From: Gammaproteobacteria bacterium Milos-ODIII6
GTDB lineage: Bacteria; Pseudomonadota; Gammaproteobacteria; Chromatiales; Chromatiaceae
DNA length: 64,000 nt
Reading direction: 5' to 3'
Assembly (NCBI GenBank): GCA_029228645.1
Contig: JAPTHR010000013.1
Location: 26,697 to 90,696 of the forward strand
Part shown: positions 17,935-25,341 of the stretch, one piece after another
Numbering within the stretch: the first letter of the stretch is position 1
Layout: every line of letters begins with the position of its first letter
Position numbers and translations under genes: made by a program
The notes under the pieces: model-generated
Told to the model about the DNA's origin: nothing
The model's input: only the letters and a program-made list of their open reading frames with translations
The model's database searches: none

Positions 17935-18408
17935 ATGGCGAATGCAGCCGCGGAAGCGACACCGGATCGAGTGGTCCAGCTGGTGACATTCCGGCTTGGT
18001 GGGGAGACCTACGGCATCGATGTGATGAACGTGCAGGAGGTGCTGCGCATCAGCGAGATTGCGCCGGTACCGGGTGCGCCGGAATACGTCCTTGGAATCA
18101 TCAATCTGCGTGGAAACGTGGTGACGGTCGTGGATACCCGTGCCCGTTTCGGATTGCCCTCCAGCGAGACCGACGACGCCAGTCGCATCGTCATCGTCGA
18201 GTCGGAAGACCAGGTGGTCGGCATACTCGTGGACAGCGTTGCAGAGGTGGTCGAACTGAACCAGTCGGAGATTGACGTCCCGCCGAATGTCGGCAACGAG
18301 GACAGTGCGCGCTATGTGCAGGGAGTGGCCAACCGGGAGTCCGATCTGCTGATCGTGATCGATCTGGACAAACTACTCGCCCGGGACGACTGGTCCGGGG
18401 TGGCCTGA
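17935..18408 (+). CDS. cheW: Chemotaxis coupling protein CheW
   Basis: CheW links chemoreceptors to CheA. The 157-residue product is one CheW domain: FRLGGETYGIDVMNVQEVLR near the start, IINLRGNVVTVVDTRARFGL in the middle and DLLIVIDLDKLL at the end. ATG 17935 follows AGGAGAG. It lies 72 nt after motD and likely shares the transcript. Confidence 0.97.
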   Translation: MANAAAEATPDRVVQLVTFRLGGETYGIDVMNVQEVLRISEIAPVPGAPEYVLGIINLRGNVVTVVDTRARFGLPSSETDDASRIVIVESEDQVVGILVDSVAEVVELNQSEIDVPPNVGNEDSARYVQGVANRESDLLIVIDLDKLLARDDWSGVA

Positions 18409-18429
18409 GCGGAACCGAAGGCAGCGGAT

Positions 18430-18603
18430 ATGGCTCGGCTGGATGACAAATCCAGGGTGGACAATGTAGCCCCGGTCAATCCCGCCCGTGCGCCCGCACG
18501 GCGGGAAAAGCAGCCTGCGCCAACTTCCCGACCACAAGCTGGCAGGCGCAAGGTGCCGCATCCTCCTCCTGACGATGGGCATAGGGTGGATGAATATGTC
18601 TGA
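18430..18603 (+). CDS. Small ORF (57 aa) between cheW and the DUF2802 gene
   Basis: An uninterrupted 57-codon frame begins with ATG 18430 (MARLDDKSRVDNVAPVNPAR) and ends in GHRVDEYV. It is Pro/Arg-rich and hydrophilic, with no membrane segment or known motif. Its stop overlaps the likely start of the next gene by 8 nt, an arrangement typical of coupled genes. I do not recognise the family. Lack of strong initiation signal and small size keep confidence moderate. Confidence 0.45.
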   Translation: MARLDDKSRVDNVAPVNPARAPARREKQPAPTSRPQAGRRKVPHPPPDDGHRVDEYV

Positions 18604-18997
18604 GTGGATCGTCTCTGGCCTTGCCTGCCTGGCCCTGGCGGCGTCGTTTGCCGGCCTTTTCATGTTGCGCCGCTTCGCCCTGGAGCGTACCCAGCTGCGC
18701 GAGCAGGTCGAACGGCTGCAACAGCAGCTCGCGCTGCAGCAGCAGAGCATCACTGGACTGACCGCGGGCGCGATCGGCATGGACAGGCGCCTGCGCCGCA
18801 CCGAGGCGACCGAAAGGATGATCAGTGACCGCCAGGAGATCATCGAAAACCAGCAGGCCGCCGAACAGCCCTACAGTCATGCGATTCGCCTGGTGCAGCA
18901 GGGTGCGAGCGCGGAGCGCCTGATGGAAGAACTCGGCCTGAGCGAGAGCGAGGCCACGTTGCTGGTTCGCCTGCACGGTCTGCGCGAAACCGCCTGA
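18596..18997 (+). CDS. DUF2802 membrane/coiled-coil protein
   Basis: The product is about 133 residues from ATG 18596 (MSEWIVSGLACLALAAS). It has an N-terminal membrane helix (about 4-24), a Gln/Arg-rich coiled coil (about 28-90, LREQVERLQQQLALQQQS) and a C-terminal helix-turn-helix-like DUF2802 region (AIRLVQQGASAERLMEELGLSESEATLLVRLHG). DUF2802 genes commonly end motC-motD-cheW clusters in gammaproteobacteria; the role is unknown. An in-frame ATG at 18590 is an alternative start. Confidence 0.8.
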   Translation: MSEWIVSGLACLALAASFAGLFMLRRFALERTQLREQVERLQQQLALQQQSITGLTAGAIGMDRRLRRTEATERMISDRQEIIENQQAAEQPYSHAIRLVQQGASAERLMEELGLSESEATLLVRLHGLRETA

Positions 18998-19105
18998 CGC
19001 CTGTCGGGTTTACGCGACGGCGTTTTTCACCGGATTTGTTCATCTCGCAGAATCACCGGTCCATAATGCCCCTCCATAATCGTGGCTTCCAGCCTGGAGG
19101 GTTCC

Positions 19106-19888
19106 GTGAACCGCAATACCATTCGTCATACGCTGCTCGCTTCCTGCGTGCTCCTTGCTTCCTCGTCGCAGGCCGGTTTTCAGGACCTGATGAATTCCGC
19201 CGGCGGACTCCTCGATGGCGGCGCTTCACTGCCAGGAATCGGCAGTGCCACCCAGGCCTCCGCGCTGAGCAGTGCCCAGATCGATGCTGGCCTGAAAGAG
19301 GCGCTCTCTGTCGGCGCAGACCGAGCCGTGGCCCTGCTCGGGGCGAGTGGCGGGTTCCTCAATGATCCCGCGGTGCGGATACCGATGCCCGGCATGCTGG
19401 AGAAGGTGGCGGATACCGCACGACGCTTCGGCCAGGGACAGTACGTCGATCAGTTCGAGCAGACGGTCAACCGCGCCGCTGAGCAGGCTGTCCCCAAGAC
19501 CCTGGATATCGTCAAACAAACGATCAGCGGCATGACCCTGGAGGATGCGAAAGGGGTGCTCAATGGTGGCGACGATGCCGCAACCCAATACCTCCGGGAG
19601 AAGGCCGGTCCCTCGCTGCGCGAGGCGGTGCGCCCGATCGTGTCGCAGGCGACTGACGAGGCCGGTGCAACCGCTGCCTATAAGAACCTGATGGCGACCT
19701 CCGGTAGCAGCCTGGGGGCCCTCGGCGGCATGTTTGGCGCCAAGCAGACCAGCCTGGATCTGGACAGTTATGTCACCGACAAGACCCTCGACGGTCTGTT
19801 CCTGAAACTGGCGGCGGAGGAAAAGGCCATCCGGACCAACCCCGTGGCGCGCAGCACCGATCTGCTCAAGCAGGTGTTCGGTCGCTGA
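19106..19888 (+). CDS. DUF4197 exported protein
   Basis: The 260-residue product starts with GTG 19106, five bases after GGAGG; an upstream GTG at 19082 lacks this signal. Residues 1-24 form a signal peptide (hydrophobic core ending SSSQAG). The remainder matches the DUF4197 pattern: GLKEALSVGADRAVALLG, repeated NDPAVRIPMPG, DAKGVLNGGDDAATQYLRE and SLDLDSYVTDKTLDGLF near the end. Function is not known; it is predicted periplasmic or outer-membrane associated. It stands alone with mscS downstream. Confidence 0.85.
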   Translation: MNRNTIRHTLLASCVLLASSSQAGFQDLMNSAGGLLDGGASLPGIGSATQASALSSAQIDAGLKEALSVGADRAVALLGASGGFLNDPAVRIPMPGMLEKVADTARRFGQGQYVDQFEQTVNRAAEQAVPKTLDIVKQTISGMTLEDAKGVLNGGDDAATQYLREKAGPSLREAVRPIVSQATDEAGATAAYKNLMATSGSSLGALGGMFGAKQTSLDLDSYVTDKTLDGLFLKLAAEEKAIRTNPVARSTDLLKQVFGR

Positions 19889-19926
19889 AAGAATCTTTAC
19901 AGCAAATTGACAGAGGAGTTTTAGCA

Positions 19927-20751
19927 ATGGGAGATACCCAGGAAATCATGAGCCTGATACAGACGTACCTGGCTGAGTACGGGCTCAAGGTGGTGGCAGC
20001 GATTGCCATCCTCATCATCGGTCGCATGGTGGCCGGGTGGGTGCGCAAGCTGGTCAGCCGTCTCATGACCAAGGGCGGCACCGACAAGACCATCGTGAGT
20101 TTTGTCAGCAGCCTGGCCTACATCGGCATGATGGCTTTCGTGGTACTGGCGGCGCTCGGTCAGCTGGGCATCGAGACCACTTCCTTTATCGCGGTGCTCG
20201 GTGCTGCCGGCCTCGCCATTGGCCTGGCCTTGCAGGGATCGCTCGCGAACTTCGCGGCCGGCTTCCTGATGATCATCTTCCGTCCCTTCAAGGCCGGTGA
20301 TTTCATCGAGGGTGCGGGCGTTGCCGGGGTGGTGGAGAAGATCGAGATGTTCACCACCACCCTGCGCACCGGTGACAACAAGACCATCATCATCCCGAAT
20401 GGCGCCTTGTCCGGTGGCAACATCGTCAACTACTCGGCCAAGGAGACCCGTCGGGTCGATATGACCTTCGGGGCCGCCTATGACGCCGACATCAAGCATG
20501 TGCGCGATGTGTTGCAGGGCATCATCTCTGCTGACGAGCGTGTCCTGGCCGATCCGGCGCCGATGATCGCGGTCAGCGAACTCGGCGACAACAGCGTCAA
20601 CTACGCGGTCCGCGTCTGGGTCAAGAGCGCGGATTACTGGGGCGTGTTCTTCGATACCACCGAGGCGGTCAAGCTGCGCTTCGACGAAGAAGGCATCGGG
20701 ATTCCCTACCCGACGCGCGATGTGCACGTATACGAGCACAAGGCCGCCTGA
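19927..20751 (+). CDS. mscS: Small-conductance mechanosensitive channel MscS
   Basis: MscS opens under membrane tension to release solutes on hypo-osmotic shock. The 274-residue product has three membrane helices (about 17-40, 60-80, 88-120) with the Gly/Ala-rich pore helix GAAGLAIGLALQGSLANFAAGFLM, a beta domain (FRPFKAGDFIEGAGVAGVVE, IIIPNGALSGGNIVNYS) and an alpha/beta C-terminal vestibule. Length is typical. ATG 19927 follows AGAGGAG. A strong terminator follows. Confidence 0.97.
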   Translation: MGDTQEIMSLIQTYLAEYGLKVVAAIAILIIGRMVAGWVRKLVSRLMTKGGTDKTIVSFVSSLAYIGMMAFVVLAALGQLGIETTSFIAVLGAAGLAIGLALQGSLANFAAGFLMIIFRPFKAGDFIEGAGVAGVVEKIEMFTTTLRTGDNKTIIIPNGALSGGNIVNYSAKETRRVDMTFGAAYDADIKHVRDVLQGIISADERVLADPAPMIAVSELGDNSVNYAVRVWVKSADYWGVFFDTTEAVKLRFDEEGIGIPYPTRDVHVYEHKAA

Positions 20752-20766
20752 GCGAGCGGCGGGATC

Positions 20767-20797
20767 AACAGGCGGCTTCGGCCGCCTGTTTTCGTTT
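20767..20797 (+). terminator. Intrinsic terminator after mscS
   Basis: AACAGGCGGC and GCCGCCTGTT form a 10-bp stem with a TTCG loop, followed by TTCGTTT. It begins 15 nt after the mscS stop. Confidence 0.9.
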
Positions 20798-21034
20798 GGG
20801 AGTCTGCGGGAAAGTCCCGGTGGAAGGGTTTGCCGATCAGCATTTGTCTGTGCAAGGCGCAAATCGCGCGTAATAGCCAGCGCGAGAGCGGGCGGCCTGG
20901 CGTGTGGCGAAGATCTGCAACCCCGAACTGAGGGATTCTGGCGTACAGGATCGAGGAGCCGGACTTTTTCAGCGGCTCCTCAAGGCTGCTAGTATCCGCA
21001 GCATCTTTAATCGGGAAGATTGTGGGGAAGCGTG

Positions 21035-23191
21035 ATGGGAAAGCTACTGAAGCTGATCTTTGGCCTCCTGCTGGCCATCGTCGTGTTGATCGTGGCGGCA
21101 GTGATTATCCTGCCGCTGGTGTTCGATCCCAACGAACACAAAGACCAGATTGTCTCGCTGGTCAAGGAGCACACCGGGCGTGATCTCGCCATCGATGACC
21201 GGCTTGAGCTGTCCGTGTTTCCCTGGCTGGGGCTTGAGACCGGGGGGGTCACCCTGGGCAACGCCGCCGGCTTCGGCGATCAACCGTTTGCCAAGGTGCG
21301 CAAGCTGGGTGTGCGGGTCAAGCTCCTGCCGCTGTTGAGTCGCAAACTTGAGGTCGACACTTTAGTACTGGATGGCGCGGAACTCGACCTGCAACGCAAT
21401 GCCAGCGGCGTCACCAACTGGCAGGACCTTGCCGGCGCAGAGCAGGAAGGTGCGCCCGCAGAGGAAGCGCCGGCGGCCACCGCGCCAGGAGAACAGCAGG
21501 GGCCCGCGCTGGCATCCTTCCACATCGAAGGCGTCGAGCTCAGCGATACCCGGGTCAGCTGGCGGGATGCGCAGGCGGGCACGCACTACGTCCTGGAGAA
21601 GGTGCGCCTCAATACCGGCGCCTTGAGCAGCGGGGCACAGGTCCCTGTCGAGGCCGGGTTCACCCTCAGCAGCGATGCGCCGCGACTGCGTGTCGACCTG
21701 GAATTCGAGACCACCGCGAGCGCGAGCTCGGATTACCAGCGCTTCGACCTCGCGGGCCTGTTGCTGAAGGTTGCGGCGGTGGGCGAGGGTCTGCCCCAGG
21801 ACGGCGTGGATCTGAAACTTTCCGCGGATGTTGCGGTGGACCTTGCCGCCGACACAGCGAGGATATCGAAGCTCAAACTGAGCGGTCCGCAAACGGAACT
21901 CAACGGCGCACTGGATATCGCGAAGCTGCAAACAGCGCCGCAACTGCAGGGCCAGCTGGCGCTGGCCGAGACCAACGTGAAGCAGCTGGCTGCCCTGTTT
22001 GGCAGCGAGATCGTCACCGCCGATCCCAAGGCCCTTACCCGTGTCAGCGCCGACATCCAGCTGGCACACGAGGGCGAGGCGACCCGCCTCGACCCCATCC
22101 GCCTCACCCTGGATGACAGCAAGGCAAGCGGGTACGTGCGCCTGCTCAACCCGAAAGGGCCGGTGGTCAGGGCCAAGCTCGACCTGGATGTGATCGATCT
22201 CGACCGTTACCTGCCACCTGCGGCGGAAGAAGGTGCAGCCGCTTCGAGCCAGGCCTCGACTCCGGCTTCACAGTCAGGCAGCTCCGCTCAGGGCAGTACG
22301 ACTGCGCCGGCTGCAGCGCAGGATCCGTTTGCCGCATTGCGCCCAATGGACCTGGTGATCGAGGCGCGGGTCGGCCAGCTCACCCTGAGCAAGGCGAAGA
22401 TGCAGGATGTGGTGGTCAAGATCACCAGCAAAGGGGGCTTGCTCGAGGTGAATCCGGCCACGGCGCGGCTCTACCAGGGTGCCTTCAATGGCAATGTCAC
22501 TGTGGATGCCCGCAGCAAGACCCCCAAGGTGCATGCGGTAAAGCAGCTCACGGGCATCCAGGTCGGCGAGCTGTTGCGCGACATCGCCGGGCAGGACCGT
22601 TTGGTGGGTAAGGGTGACATCAAACTCGACCTGCGTACCGTCGGACTGAGCGAGTCGGAGGTGCGCCGCAGCCTGAGTGGCAACGGGAGCTTTCTTTTTT
22701 CCGATGGCGCCTACAGGGGAGTCAACCTGGCCAAGCTGATCCGTCAGGCGACCGGCCAGGGCGGCGGTGCCGGACAGGTCGGCAACACCGAGGAGCAGAC
22801 CGACTTCACCGAGTTGAGTGCGTCCTTCACCGCGCGCGACGGCCTGATCAGCAACTCGGACCTGCTGGCCAAGTCGCCGCTGTTGCGTATCGCTGGCAAG
22901 GGCGACGTCAACCTCCCGGCCAACAGCATCGACTACCTCCTGACGACCGAGATCGTTGGCAGCCTGCAAGGACAGGGCGGTGCGGCGGCGGAGCAGCTGA
23001 AAGGGGTTCCCATCCCCGTGCGGGTCAAGGGCAGCCTGGACAAGCCCGGCTTCAAGCCGGATCTCGAGGCCCTGCTCAACGCCAAGGCCAAGCAACGGCT
23101 GGAAGAGGAAAAGGCCAAGCTGCGCAGCAAGATCGAGGACAAGGCCAGAGAGGCATTGGGCGACAAATTCAAGGGCCTGTTCGGCAATTGA
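21035..23191 (+). CDS. asmA: AsmA family protein
   Basis: AsmA-type proteins are inner-membrane-anchored, bridge-like proteins linked to outer-membrane lipid homeostasis. The 718-residue product starts at ATG 21035 after GGGGAAG. It has one N-terminal membrane helix (about 5-28), the AsmA N-terminal block (VSLVKEHTGRDLAIDDRLELS), a long beta-rich middle, an Ala/Ser/Thr linker (about 390-420) and a C-terminal block (IRQATGQGGGAGQVG, DFTELSASFTARDGLISN). The last 35 residues are a charged helix. It stands alone between the terminator and a repeat array. Confidence 0.92.
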   Translation: MGKLLKLIFGLLLAIVVLIVAAVIILPLVFDPNEHKDQIVSLVKEHTGRDLAIDDRLELSVFPWLGLETGGVTLGNAAGFGDQPFAKVRKLGVRVKLLPLLSRKLEVDTLVLDGAELDLQRNASGVTNWQDLAGAEQEGAPAEEAPAATAPGEQQGPALASFHIEGVELSDTRVSWRDAQAGTHYVLEKVRLNTGALSSGAQVPVEAGFTLSSDAPRLRVDLEFETTASASSDYQRFDLAGLLLKVAAVGEGLPQDGVDLKLSADVAVDLAADTARISKLKLSGPQTELNGALDIAKLQTAPQLQGQLALAETNVKQLAALFGSEIVTADPKALTRVSADIQLAHEGEATRLDPIRLTLDDSKASGYVRLLNPKGPVVRAKLDLDVIDLDRYLPPAAEEGAAASSQASTPASQSGSSAQGSTTAPAAAQDPFAALRPMDLVIEARVGQLTLSKAKMQDVVVKITSKGGLLEVNPATARLYQGAFNGNVTVDARSKTPKVHAVKQLTGIQVGELLRDIAGQDRLVGKGDIKLDLRTVGLSESEVRRSLSGNGSFLFSDGAYRGVNLAKLIRQATGQGGGAGQVGNTEEQTDFTELSASFTARDGLISNSDLLAKSPLLRIAGKGDVNLPANSIDYLLTTEIVGSLQGQGGAAAEQLKGVPIPVRVKGSLDKPGFKPDLEALLNAKAKQRLEEEKAKLRSKIEDKAREALGDKFKGLFGN

Positions 23192-23204
23192 GGCCGGGAT
23201 GCTC

Positions 23205-23457
23205 CATGATTTTCGCGGCCAAGGCCGCTCCTACGGGGAAGGCGTAGTGGGTCACGCACGCGTAGGAGCGGCCTTGGCCGCGAATGTTCGCGAGCAAGCT
23301 CGCTCCTACGACAGAGGCGTAACAGGTCACGGATGCGTAGGAGCGGCCTTGGCCACGAATGTTCGCGAGCAAGCTCGCTCCTACGGCGGAGGCGTAACAG
23401 GTCACGGATGCGTAGGAGCGGCCTTGGCCGCGAATGTTCGCGAGCAAGCTCGCTCCT
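23205..23457. repeat. Palindromic repeat array, left of the IS110 element
   Basis: Four copies of the GGCCTTGGCC/GGCCAAGGCC palindrome and three copies of GCGAGCAAGCTCGC lie here with a period of about 77 bp and spacers such as AGGCGTAACAGGTCACGGATGC. The last unit breaks off after GCTCGCTCCT at 23457, where the insertion element begins. Same family as 39-410. Confidence 0.9.
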
Positions 23458-23527
23458 TGTATGTTTACCCTCATGGTTGGCCAGACCGGCCAACCATAAA
23501 TGCAATGTATGAAGAGGTGAGCTCCAC

Positions 23528-23655
23528 CGGGAAAGCCGTTCGCTCCTGAGGCTTCGAGCCTGCACGTAGATCGGCTTCCCGCCCTCTTCGCCAATACCGA
23601 AGAGTATCCGAGGCCTTGAGCACTGCTCCTGAGCCTGCATACACAAGGTCGGTAG
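23528..23655 (+). ncRNA. Putative IS110 bridge RNA
   Basis: Two stem-loops with internal loops are visible. Loop 1: outer stem GGGAAAGCCG (23529-23538)/CGGCTTCCC (23572-23580), left loop TTCGCTCCT (23539-23547), inner hairpin AGGCT-TCG-AGCCT, right loop containing CGTAG (23565-23569). TCGCTCCT equals the left target flank ending at the CT core, and CGTAG is the reverse complement of CTACG across the right junction. Loop 2: outer stem TACCGA (23595)/TCGGTA (23649), left loop AGAGTATC (23601-23608), equal to the element's right end, and right loop CATACA (23638-23643), complementary to its left end TGTATG. This is the arrangement of target and donor loops known for IS110 bridge RNAs. Transcript ends are not defined. 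Confidence 0.75.
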
Positions 23656-23722
23656 GCGATCAGGTGACAGGGTCGGGAAACCGGTGTTTACCTTACCGCA
23701 GATCGCTTTGGAGGGTAATACG

Positions 23723-24706
23723 ATGAATGTCTCGGGTATCGACGTCAGCGCCAAGGAACTCATGGTCGCCATTGCCGGGGAACGCCCCGTCACACCACAG
23801 GGATTCGTCAATCGGCACGATGGCTTTGGTGAAGTGCTTGAGTGGTTGCGGGAACACCAGGTCAAGCGGGTGGTCATGGAAGCCACCGGGGTGTATCACC
23901 TGGATTTGGCCCTGTATCTGCACAGCGCCAAAGATATTGAGGTGATGGTACTCAATCCCAAGGCGGCCAAGCACTTTGCCGAGGCCCGTCAGACCCGCAC
24001 CAAGACCGATCGTGTTGATGCCAACTCGCTGGCCGAGTTTGGTCAACGCATGCCCTTTGAACCCTGGCAACCGCCCAGCGACCAGGTTCTGGCCTTGCGG
24101 GCCTGTTCGCGACGCCTGGCCGCATTGACCCATCAACGAACACAGGCGAAAAACCAGCGGCATGCGCTCACAAGCACCGACAGCACCCCCGAGTTCATCC
24201 TCGAGGATGTACAGCTGAGCATCGACCAGTTCGATCAGCAGATCAAAGCCCTGCAGGCCAAGACCGTGCAGTTGATCGCGCAGGATCCGCAGCTGCAACG
24301 TCCCTTCGAACTGCTGTTGTCCGTGAAGGGGATCGGCGAGAAGTCCGCCATCCAGCTGTTGGGGGAACTCCTGGCACTTCCTAAGGATATGCGGGCCAAG
24401 CAATGGGTGGCGATGGCCGGTCTCGACCCGCGCCAGCACCAGTCAGGCAGCAGCGTCAACAGGAAGACGCGTATCAGCAAAGCGGGCAATCGCCATCTGC
24501 GTACGGCGCTGTTCATGCCCGCCCTGGTCGTCAGTCACCGCGTCCCTCAGGTCAGAGACTACTATGAGCATCTGATCCAGAATCGTGGCCTGAAAAAGAT
24601 CCAGGCCATCTGTGCCGTGATGCGGAAACTGCTGCATGCGATCCATGCCATGTGGCGGACCGATACCGCGTTCGATCCCGAGCGGTTTTATCGGGCCCAG
24701 TCATAA
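23723..24706 (+). CDS. IS110-family transposase (DEDD recombinase)
   Basis: The 327-residue recombinase starts at ATG 23723 after GGAGGG. The N-terminal RuvC-like DEDD domain shows Asp in GIDVSAKEL, Glu in VMEATGVYHLDLALYL and the Asp pair of TKTDRVDANSLAEF. The C-terminal Transposase_20 domain shows SVKGIGEKSAIQLLGEL and the catalytic-Ser region DPRQHQSGSSVNRKTRISKAGNRHLRTALFMPA. The frame is complete, with no stops or shifts, so the element may be active. Confidence 0.96.
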   Translation: MNVSGIDVSAKELMVAIAGERPVTPQGFVNRHDGFGEVLEWLREHQVKRVVMEATGVYHLDLALYLHSAKDIEVMVLNPKAAKHFAEARQTRTKTDRVDANSLAEFGQRMPFEPWQPPSDQVLALRACSRRLAALTHQRTQAKNQRHALTSTDSTPEFILEDVQLSIDQFDQQIKALQAKTVQLIAQDPQLQRPFELLLSVKGIGEKSAIQLLGELLALPKDMRAKQWVAMAGLDPRQHQSGSSVNRKTRISKAGNRHLRTALFMPALVVSHRVPQVRDYYEHLIQNRGLKKIQAICAVMRKLLHAIHAMWRTDTAFDPERFYRAQS

Positions 24707-24758
24707 GGGGCATCTATCAGAAATCGGCCGACCGGGCTTGACCCGGAACAGAGTATCT

Positions 24759-25200
24759 ACGGCTTCCGGTATCCGATCAGCCCCCGATTTGTGGGGGCGC
24801 CCTTGGGCGCGAAGGCTCCTGTGCAGGGTTAAAGAGAAACACCTGTTCGCGAGCAAGCTCGCTCCTACGGCTTCGATTATCCGATCAGCCTCCGATTCGT
24901 GGGAGCGGCCTTGGGCGCGAAGGCTCCTGCGCAGGGTTCAACAGAGACGCCTGTTCGCGAGCAAGCTCGCTTACGCCTTCCGGTATCCGATCAGCCCCCG
25001 ATTCGTAGAAGCGGCCTTGGGCGCGAAGGTTGCTGTGCAGGGTTAAAGAAAGACACCTGTTCGCGAGCAAGCTCGCTCCTACGCCTTCCGGTATCCGATC
25101 AGCCCCCGATTCGTGGGAGCGGCCTTGGCCGCGAAGGCTCCTGCGCAGGGTTCAACAAAGACACCTGTTCGCGAGCAAGCTCGCTCCTACGGCTTGCAGT
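24759..25200. repeat. Palindromic repeat array, right of the IS110 element
   Basis: GCGAGCAAGCTCGC palindromes recur near 24845, 24954, 25060 and 25168 (period 106-109 bp), each preceded by a GGCC(C)TTGGGC(G/C)GCGAAGG block. Spacers (TCCGATCAGCCCCCGATTCG) resemble those of the array at 39-410 rather than the array on the left side of the IS. No gene is present; short frames through it repeat with the unit. Confidence 0.9.
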
Positions 25201-25341
25201 ATCCGATCTTTCCGAATCGGCGACTGTAGAACCTCACGGGTTGGCCTTCCCCGCACTTTGGTGTGCTAGACTCCGGTGCCAAGGCGCCCCTGCGCTCCCG
25301 GCGAGCTTGCCGACCCAGAACAATCAACGCACCGACCGGCC

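Larger units (their letters stand above)
23456..24758 (+). mobile_element. IS110-family insertion sequence, about 1.3 kb
   Basis: The palindromic repeat reads GCTCGCTC-CT then breaks at 23457, and resumes as CT-ACGGCTTCC at 24757. The element between is about 1301 bp with the dinucleotide CT at each edge and no long terminal inverted repeats, as for IS110 elements. It has a 265-bp non-coding left end, one transposase gene and a 50-bp right end. The long left end fits the IS110 subgroup, in which the bridge RNA lies upstream of the recombinase. Confidence 0.85.
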
